From positions 1 to 13,604 of the forward strand of contig CABMIA010000009.1 in assembly GCA_902386085.1 (NCBI GenBank): a stretch of DNA of 13,604 bases, written 5' to 3'. Below are positions 1-4,363 of this stretch, in pieces. The stretch's first letter is position 1, and every line of letters begins with the position of its first letter. The notes under the pieces are model-generated. The model saw only the letters and a program-made list of their open reading frames with translations, had not been told where the DNA came from and ran no database searches. The position numbers and the translations under genes are program-made. The DNA comes from an uncultured archaeon. GTDB lineage: Archaea > Halobacteriota > Methanosarcinia > Methanosarcinales > Methanoperedenaceae.

Positions 1-2
1 CA

Positions 3-746
3 CATGAGGGGGACTTAATCAACTATTTAAGTCTGTCGGTGAGGCGATGGCTTGCCCTCCTATCAAAACCAGGTCATAGGGAAAAAAGAGGTAGCTTTTT
101 AAGTCAAAAAGCTAATTGGATTTCTTCAGAACCTTCCCTTGGTATAGAAGGAGGTGGCTTGTACTCAGCAGAAGCATTGGTACTGGCGAGATACTTTATG
201 TATTCCCAACTATATTATCACCACGTCAGGCGCATCTATGATATTCATTTGAAAGATTTTCTCAAGAAATGGTTTCCCGGCGGATACCTTCCCATCGAGA
301 TAGAGGAACATCTGCGGATGACCGACAATGAAATATCAGTGGAGTTATTTAAAGCTGCCAGAGATGAAAAACATCCAGGATATGATCCAGCACGACGTAT
401 AATTAATCGGGAACATTTCAGATTATTATATCAGAGGAACCCCATCGATATCGCAAAAAATCCTGAAGCCGGCAAATTAGTCTTCGATGAGGCATGCAAA
501 AAATTTGGTGAAGCGAATGTGAGATATGATACGTATAAGCAAAAAGGGAGTGGTCTTAACTTTCCCGTTCTCTCTGTAGACGGACGCATTGCGTCATCTC
601 TTGCAATGTCGGAGGCATTAAAGACCGTTCCTATTGTTGCGGTAGATTATGTTTTTATTAATCCTGATTATCGAAGAGAGGCTGAAAAATGGTTAAAAGA
701 AAAGCGTGAAGCTATTATTATGAAAGAGGAGGTCGAGAAAATATGA
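3..746 (+). CDS. HD-superfamily phosphohydrolase (dNTPase-like), 5' partial
   Basis: The frame is open to the left edge of the window, so the gene starts upstream. The GTG at 39 is only the first in-window start-like codon and should not be taken as the start. The conserved part is the helical region that follows the catalytic core in YwfO/SAMHD1-like HD proteins: GIEGGG, then ARYFMYSQLYYHHVRR and YDIHL. Family members are dNTP triphosphohydrolases or related phosphohydrolases, with metal bound by H..HD..D. The H and HD residues lie outside the window. Where relatives carry a motif like V-D-x-W-D-Y-x-x-R-D, I read VRRWLALLSKPGH, which lacks the acidic residues, so activity is uncertain. The last 4 bases overlap the next gene (ATGA), implying co-translation. 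Family is fairly sure; function is inferred. Confidence 0.75.
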   Translation, partial: HEGDLINYLSLSVRRWLALLSKPGHREKRGSFLSQKANWISSEPSLGIEGGGLYSAEALVLARYFMYSQLYYHHVRRIYDIHLKDFLKKWFPGGYLPIEIEEHLRMTDNEISVELFKAARDEKHPGYDPARRIINREHFRLLYQRNPIDIAKNPEAGKLVFDEACKKFGEANVRYDTYKQKGSGLNFPVLSVDGRIASSLAMSEALKTVPIVAVDYVFINPDYRREAEKWLKEKREAIIMKEEVEKI

Positions 747-1282
747 AAAGATTACAGCGTGATGCTGTGATATTATCAATGGTAGAAAATCTCAGGGCAA
801 AAGGTAGTTGGTGTGGGGAAACCCACATTCAGAAGGCAATATATTTCGTTCAAGAACTTTTCAATGTCCCTTTGGAATTCGAATTTGTTTTGTATAAACA
901 CGGGCCATACTCATTTGATCTGTGTGATGAACTAACGGCCATGCGGGCATATGTGCTCTTAAGGTTGCAGCTTCAACCAGATCCTTATGGCCCAAGCTTT
1001 ATTCCGGGTAAAGGTAGCAAATTATTAAGAAAGCTTTATCCAAAAACTCTGAAAAAGTATGATCCAATGGTGAAATTTGTCGCAGATAAATTTGGTGAAA
1101 AAGGCGTTGCAGAACTTGAGCGCTTAGCTACAGCTCTTTATGTGACACGTGAAATAAATACAGACAATAGTGTCGAATCCAGGGCGCAATGTATCCATAA
1201 GCTCAAACCGCACGTTTCTCTGGATGAAGCTCGTGATGCGGTCAAGGTAGTTGATACTTTGATACTTTCATTGAAGAATTAA
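743..1282 (+). CDS. YwgA/SocA-like (Panacea-related) protein
   Basis: This is a 179-residue protein with no signal peptide or membrane segment. The N-terminal half resembles YwgA and the SocA/Panacea (DUF4065) group: IQKAIYFVQ at about residue 29, then YKHGPYSFDL at about 52, matching the family's QK..Y and GPYS signatures. Panacea-domain proteins are antitoxins or adaptors for many toxins; YwgA itself has no settled function that I know of. The ATG overlaps the HD gene stop, and an AGAGGAGGT ribosome-binding site (about 725-733) lies inside the HD gene, so the two are translationally coupled. As I recall, Bacillus also places ywgA next to the HD gene ywfO, which supports a functional pair. 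The protein could be a regulator or antitoxin of the HD enzyme; that role is inference. Confidence 0.65.
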   Translation: MKRLQRDAVILSMVENLRAKGSWCGETHIQKAIYFVQELFNVPLEFEFVLYKHGPYSFDLCDELTAMRAYVLLRLQLQPDPYGPSFIPGKGSKLLRKLYPKTLKKYDPMVKFVADKFGEKGVAELERLATALYVTREINTDNSVESRAQCIHKLKPHVSLDEARDAVKVVDTLILSLKN

Positions 1283-1423
1283 GTGTGTAGAATTGAGAAG
1301 TGCAATCGACCACTACAAATATTCTACCTTGCCTGAAAATATAATGAAATTCCCCAAAGAGGTTAAACAATAAAATCATGCCCCTTAACTCCTCAACCAT
1401 CTGGTTTTCCCTCTCAGTAAATC

Positions 1424-1603
1424 CCAGCCCCCTCTCCGAGCGCTTCCACTGGCGCGGCCCGGCAGGCAGCGAGCATGTGTTGTGCAGACCCGGCACAATA
1501 AATCTGCGTTTATCTGCGTTTATCTGCGGTTCGTTTTTTGCGGAAGCGCCGGACATTAATTACAGTGTATTTATTAAAATATGGGCATCTCAAAATTCCA
1601 GTC
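1424..1603. repeat. Dispersed intergenic repeat, unit I
   Basis: This is the first unit of a mosaic repeat. It opens with a GC-rich module whose 25-bp core (1446-1470, containing GGCGCGGCCCGGCAGGCAGC) is identical at 1824-1848 and 2516-2540. The tail TGTGCAGAC..GGCACAATAAATCTG is shared with the copy at 2495. A 10-bp-period ATCTGCG array follows. Then comes an AT-rich module (1532-1603, TTGCGGAAGCGCCGG to ATTCCAGT) that is a degenerate version of those at 1679 and 2734. The short open frames crossing it look like shadows. No transposase or long terminal inverted repeat is visible. Confidence 0.75.
1502..1528. repeat. ATCTGCG short tandem array
   Basis: Three ATCTGCG heptamers begin at 1502, 1512 and 1522, giving an exact 10-bp period with TTT spacers. 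The same phrase, less regular, occurs in unit III at 2573-2661. From memory, similar ATCTGCGTTyATCTGCGG phrases occur between genes in many unrelated prokaryotes. It is far too short and uniform to be a CRISPR array. Confidence 0.75.
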
Positions 1604-1629
1604 CTCAAAATCATCTCATCCACTTTTCC

Positions 1630-1655
1630 ATCCGTGCGAATCCGTGTCATCCATG
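1630..1655. repeat. ATCCGTG short tandem array
   Basis: ATCCGTG occurs at 1630 and 1640, with the variant ATCCATG at 1649, giving 9-10 bp spacing. It occupies the same place relative to the AT-rich module at 1679 that the ATCTGCG array occupies relative to the module at 1532. The two arrays therefore appear interchangeable as parts of the repeat. Confidence 0.65.
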
Positions 1656-1678
1656 CAAACAGTGTTCAACGCCTGCCA

Positions 1679-1866
1679 CGTTTCTCGCGGAAGCGCCGCA
1701 AATTAATCGCAAATTATTTATAAATAACCGGCGCGCCAGATATTCCAGTGCCCCCGGCGTCCACATACGATTTTCCTGCGCCCTCCCTGAACCAGACCCC
1801 AGCCCCCTCCCCTTCGAGCTCCGCCACTGGCGCGGCCCGGCAGGCAGCCAGATTGCCTGCTGTAAG
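1679..1866. repeat. Dispersed intergenic repeat, unit II (modules in swapped order)
   Basis: Here the AT-rich module comes first (1679-1751: CTCGCGGAAGCGCCG, then the palindrome TTATTTATAAATAA at 1714-1727, ending ATTCCAGTGC). The GC-rich module follows (about 1799-1866, identical core at 1824-1848). GCGCCG at 1693-1698 can pair with CGGCGC at 1729-1734, leaving the palindrome in the loop. A second stem, GCAGGCA/TGCCTGC (1840-1846 with 1854-1860, 7-nt loop), sits about 40 bp before the start codon of the next gene. Any promoter and leader of that gene must therefore lie in or beside this repeat. Confidence 0.7.
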
Positions 1867-1898
1867 AAGAGTTTCAGAGCTGTGCTTGAGGTATCAAA

Positions 1899-2237
1899 AT
1901 GATAGACAAGAAGCATGATTTATTTTTTGATGTAGTTACACCATTGGGGTTCAGGGTATATACAACTAAGACCTATTGGGAATATATCATCTCTATCAAG
2001 CATCCATATATAAAGGGTATGAAATCCGATGCCGTCGTTACTCTGGAAAACCCCGATTTCATTCGCCAGAGCAGGGTAGATGAAAACGTTTACCTGTTCT
2101 ACAGGGAAATAAAATACCAAGCTAAAAACTACCATATGTGTGTGGTAGCAAATAAGAGCAAAGAATTCGTTATTACAATATATATAACCGATAGAATAAA
2201 AGAAGGTGTTCAGATATGGGAAAAATTAGAGTCGTAA
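1899..2237 (+). CDS. Small putative toxin, DUF4258/BECR-nuclease-like
   Basis: This is a 112-residue soluble protein. It opens with TPLGFRVYTTKTYWEYIISIKHP and carries IRQSRVDENVYLFYRE in the middle and YHMCVVANK plus ITDRIKEGVQIW near the C-terminus. From memory, this layout matches small archaeal and bacterial proteins of the DUF4258 or phage BECR (RelE/barnase-like) nuclease group, usually found with a DUF2283 gene. The toxin role is inferred from that pairing; no catalytic residues can be assigned with certainty. The ATG is preceded by TTGAGGT (1886-1892). The gene overlaps the next by 22 bases. It is enclosed by repeat units II and III, suggesting that the module and repeats move or recombine together. 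Confidence 0.55.
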   Translation: MIDKKHDLFFDVVTPLGFRVYTTKTYWEYIISIKHPYIKGMKSDAVVTLENPDFIRQSRVDENVYLFYREIKYQAKNYHMCVVANKSKEFVITIYITDRIKEGVQIWEKLES

Positions 2238-2419
2238 TCAACCGTGAATCAAACACGCTTGATGTATGGTTTGACGATCCAGAAAAGGAGTTCATCAGCG
2301 AAGAAACAGGGGAAGAAATAATACTGAAAAAAGATAAAAACAAAAGGGTAATTGGATTTGAAAAACTGAACCTCCTTCCCAGTGAAGAAAACGTGCCTAT
2401 TGAAATACTGACCACATGA
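2216..2419 (+). CDS. DUF2283 family protein, putative antitoxin
   Basis: This 67-residue acidic/basic protein fits the DUF2283 (YuzE-like, COG5428) pattern: an N-terminal strand pair IRVVINRESNTLDVWF, a charged middle DDPEKEFISEETGEEIILKKD, then RVIGFEKLNLLP. Members are small proteins of unknown biochemistry, often coded beside putative toxins. The ATG lies inside the end of the upstream gene, with AAAGAAGGTG (about 2198-2207) as ribosome-binding site. This gives a 22-base overlap and coupled translation. Gene order is toxin-like first, partner second. The antitoxin role is inference from context. Confidence 0.65.
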   Translation: MGKIRVVINRESNTLDVWFDDPEKEFISEETGEEIILKKDKNKRVIGFEKLNLLPSEENVPIEILTT

Positions 2420-2494
2420 AATGACTTTTCTTAAAATTCATTATGAAATAATGTCTTCTGATACCCCTTCCAGCGACCTCCCAGAATCAGACCC

Positions 2495-2806
2495 CAGCCT
2501 CCTCTCCGAGCGCCTCCACTGGCGCGGCCCGGCAGGCAGCGAGCCTGTGCTGTGCAGACCAGGCACAATAAATCTGTGTTCATCTGCGCTACTGATACGT
2601 ATTGCGAAGCCATACGTGAATGCGCCCTCCAGAGGCGCGACTCTGGGCGCTTTCATCTGCGGTTCAAAATTTTCTGACGCAAAATTGGATAGGACGATAA
2701 AGATTTCGCAGCATCCGCATCCTATGGTTGTTTTGTTTCTTGCAAAGGCGTCGCAAATTCAATCGTCATTTATTTATAAATAATCTGGACGCAAGTATTC
2801 CAGCGC
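2495..2806. repeat. Dispersed intergenic repeat, unit III
   Basis: This is the most complete copy downstream of the TA-like pair. It has the GC-rich module with the identical core at 2516-2540, then GAGCCTGTGCTGTGCAGACC and CACAATAAATCTGTGTTCATCTGCG. A 64-bp segment (2589-2652) follows that is missing in unit I. Then come CATCTGCGG, about 70 bp of unshared sequence, and the AT-rich module (2734-2806) with the palindrome TTATTTATAAATAA at 2770-2783. GCGTC (2748-2752) can pair with GACGC (2788-2792). The extra segment is flanked by TCATCTGCG at 2580-2588 and 2653-2661 and carries its own inverted repeats (ACGTAT/ATACGT and GCGCC/GGCGC). Confidence 0.7.
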
Positions 2807-3096
2807 TTTCTCAGGTACAAGGAGGGCTCCAATGCATTGATTAATATTGAATATTAGCCTGTAGTGAGAAAAATTAGGGAAAAGTCAGGTATTTATCTGC
2901 AAGGAAAGATGCCTTGAAGAAGACACTTGATATTCTCACTCCCTTCTATTCTTGCTAAGGTTTCGCCTCCTCCCTCCGGCAAACACACGGCGCCGCAAAG
3001 CGAGCGCGGGGGATGGGGGCGCCGTGGACAGATTTTTAAACAGCAATCGTACCGAACTCTTGAATTCATTTACTTCGTTTGCAGAATAGTCTGGCA
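2807..3096. other. Non-coding spacer with a GC-rich hairpin
   Basis: No convincing gene lies between repeat unit III and the end of the HEPN pseudogene. The open frames here are short, lack ribosome-binding sites and read through the hairpin at 2986-3026. Base composition changes sharply, from AT-rich (2830-2940) to GC-rich (2960-3030) and back. Confidence 0.5.
2986..3026. repeat. GC-rich perfect inverted repeat (hairpin)
   Basis: CACGGCGCC at 2986-2994 is the perfect reverse complement of GGCGCCGTG at 3018-3026, with a 23-base purine-rich loop (GCAAAGCGAGCGCGGGGGATGG). It lies in AT-rich surroundings about 70 bp past the HEPN stop (minus strand). It could be a mobile palindromic element, or a structure at the 3' end of the MNT-HEPN transcript. 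A canonical U-tract does not follow it on the minus strand. Confidence 0.6.
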
Positions 3097-3526
3097 TTAA
3101 CGCAATCGGGAATTGATAAACTTCGTCAATGAATCTAATATGAAACTCGCTTTTCTTATCGCTTCTCTTGCATCTTCTTCTGTATATTCCTCGGATGGAA
3201 TCCACAAAGGTTTGTCAGGGTGTGAAAAAAGAGGATATCTGGTTTTTTTCCAAGAACCTCAAGTTCTCTGGAATTCTTCAAAATCTCATCAAATTTTTTT
3301 TATCAAAATCCTCACTAAATTCTTCTTCAAAGAAGGCAGTAACTTTATGTTCTCCAGAAATTATATTCCTGAGCGCAAGGCAAGATTTTATCGCTTTTTC
3401 TGAAGATTGCTGGGCAAAATACACCTCCCTGCTATAAATCCCCTTACCAAAAAGCAGTTCTGCTGACACCAGATCGATCTCTGATTCAGCGAGAAAAGCC
3501 TCTGCTATTTTTGTAGCCTCAAACAT
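3097..3526 (-). pseudogene. HEPN-domain toxin gene broken by two frameshifts
   Basis: The minus-strand frame from ATG 3526 gives a clear HEPN N-terminus: AEAFLAESEIDLVSAELLF, then YFAQQSSEKAIKSCLALRN, and R53-x6-H60 resembling the HEPN Rx4-6H RNase motif. It stops after 82 residues. Adding one A to the A8 run (3294-3301) restores KKKFDEILKNSRELEVLGKK. Adding one T to the T6 run (3225-3230) restores FFSHPDKPLWIPSEEYTEEDA and REAIRKASFILDSL, ending at TAA 3099-3097. The restored 143-residue protein has normal HEPN length. HEPN proteins of such pairs are RNase toxins. The ATG overlaps the MNT stop by 8 bases, with GGTGGA before it. Both lesions are one-base homopolymer losses, so true decay, phase-variable switching and sequencing error all remain possible. 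Confidence 0.8.
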
Positions 3527-3959
3527 CTATTCCACCGGCTATCTTCCATGTGTTTTTCCCTATTCGGAGTATATTCTTCATTGTTATTTCTTCAATATGT
3601 AATCGGGCAATTCTATCGATGAAAAATTCTCCATATAATACCTTATGAGGTCTGTCAAATATGTTCATAATAAGCGGATTTACGGCATGTATCGCATCTT
3701 TCAGTTCATTTTCAGTGTACAGAAGAATATCAGAAATACCATGTCTGTCAAGTTCCAGAACCATAGTATCTCGCTCCCGCCAGTCTGCGGGAAGATTTTC
3801 TACAATAACAAGGAAATCATAATCAGAATATTTTTTAGCCGCTCCACTGGCACGTGAGCCAAAAAGAACAATAGCTTCCAGATCATTATTGAATAACTTT
3901 TTGCAGCTGTCTACAAACTTTTGTAGTGTCTCGTTCTCATCTCGAAGCTGCGAAATCAT
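3519..3959 (-). CDS. MNT nucleotidyltransferase, antitoxin of HEPN/MNT pair
   Basis: This is a minimal nucleotidyltransferase of the DNA polymerase beta superfamily. The motif GSRASGAAKKYSDYD (around residues 34-48) supplies the GS and DxD metal-binding residues, and a third Asp is likely in GISDILLY. In characterised HepT/MntA systems the MNT protein adds AMP groups to a Tyr of the HEPN toxin and silences it. In this HEPN the motif reads H-K-V, not H-x-Y, so the mechanism may differ. Two ATGs are possible. AGGAG (3969-3965) lies 5 bases from ATG 3959 but only 2 from ATG 3962, so I chose 3959. The catalytic motif is intact although the partner gene is broken. Confidence 0.85.
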   Translation of the reverse strand: MISQLRDENETLQKFVDSCKKLFNNDLEAIVLFGSRASGAAKKYSDYDFLVIVENLPADWRERDTMVLELDRHGISDILLYTENELKDAIHAVNPLIMNIFDRPHKVLYGEFFIDRIARLHIEEITMKNILRIGKNTWKIAGGIDV

Positions 3960-4003
3960 CATTTCTCCTGATGCAAGTCAATATTTTGTAAGTTGTCTTG
4001 TTA

Positions 4004-4014
4004 TTAATTAAAAT
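4004..4014 (-). promoter_or_regulatory. Candidate TATA box for the MNT-HEPN operon
   Basis: Read on the minus strand, an ATTTTAATTAA stretch lies about 45 bp before the MNT start, placing transcription start near 3983 with a short leader. The whole region is AT-rich, so this is weak evidence. Confidence 0.3.
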
Positions 4015-4076
4015 ATCCCCTAATTGATATATACCTGCTCTATTTCTATACAAATGCGGCTGCCAGCAATTCAGTT

Positions 4077-4358
4077 TTATGTTTTTAGCCTGCTATTTTC
4101 CTTATCGTCCTGTTGAGACACTTTTTTTTGTAACATATTAACCGAATACCTTTTCTCAATAATCCCGGGCCATATCGATGCCGATACGATCATCGAGAGT
4201 ATGAACACATATACCATCCCTGCATACACATCAACCTTCACATAAACCCCGGGATACGCATTCACTTTTTGTAACGCAAGGATATAGAACAGGAGCACAA
4301 TAACAATCGATGTGCTAAGACTTGCAGCCAGGCTATAAACCCCGAGCTTTTTCTCCAT
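4077..4358 (-). CDS. Small two-helix membrane protein downstream of copA
   Basis: I do not recognise the family. The protein has about 93 residues with two predicted membrane helices (LAASLSTSIVIVLLFYILAL and YAGMVYVFILSMIVSASIWP), a loop of about 17 residues between them and a charged, probably cytoplasmic C-terminal tail (KKVSQQDDKENSRLKT). A GTG at 4367 overlaps the ATPase stop. ATG 4358 is better placed behind GGGGTGAT, so I chose it. Tight coupling to the copper ATPase suggests a role in the same membrane process, such as an accessory or stabilising subunit, but no Cys, His or Met cluster is visible to support metal binding. It may be a general small membrane protein. Confidence 0.6.
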   Translation of the reverse strand: MEKKLGVYSLAASLSTSIVIVLLFYILALQKVNAYPGVYVKVDVYAGMVYVFILSMIVSASIWPGIIEKRYSVNMLQKKVSQQDDKENSRLKT

Positions 4359-4363
4359 ATGAA

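Noticed and set aside
1242..1556. Minus-strand ORF sharing LPAGPRQW with minus-strand ORFs at 1647-1916 and 2441-2656
   Set aside because: The shared peptide comes only from the identical repeat core; flanks diverge, there are no ribosome-binding sites, and unit II changes frame context.
1502..1655. ATCTGCG/ATCCGTG arrays as a CRISPR remnant
   Set aside because: Units are 7 bp with 2-3 bp spacers, far below CRISPR repeat and spacer sizes, and no cas gene is near.
1378..1902. 174-residue plus-strand ORF across the repeat region
   Set aside because: It crosses both repeat units and short tandem arrays, has a low-complexity Ser/Pro/Cys-rich translation and no family resemblance.
2421..2783. 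120-residue plus-strand ORF after the DUF2283 gene
   Set aside because: It runs through repeat unit III, has no ribosome-binding site, and its product mirrors the translation of unit I only where the DNA is repeated.
1424..2806. Insertion sequence bracketing the DUF4258-like/DUF2283 pair
   Set aside because: Repeats occur on both sides, but no transposase, matched terminal inverted repeats or target duplication around the whole block can be seen.
2936..3205. 89-residue minus-strand ORF as an independent gene
   Set aside because: It is the out-of-frame end of the HEPN gene plus spacer; the correct frame gives the conserved HEPN C-terminus.
3225..3301. Programmed frameshifting in the HEPN gene
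   Set aside because: Two separate shifts in one short gene would be needed, and neither run shows a clear stimulatory structure or internal ribosome-binding site; decay or read error is simpler.
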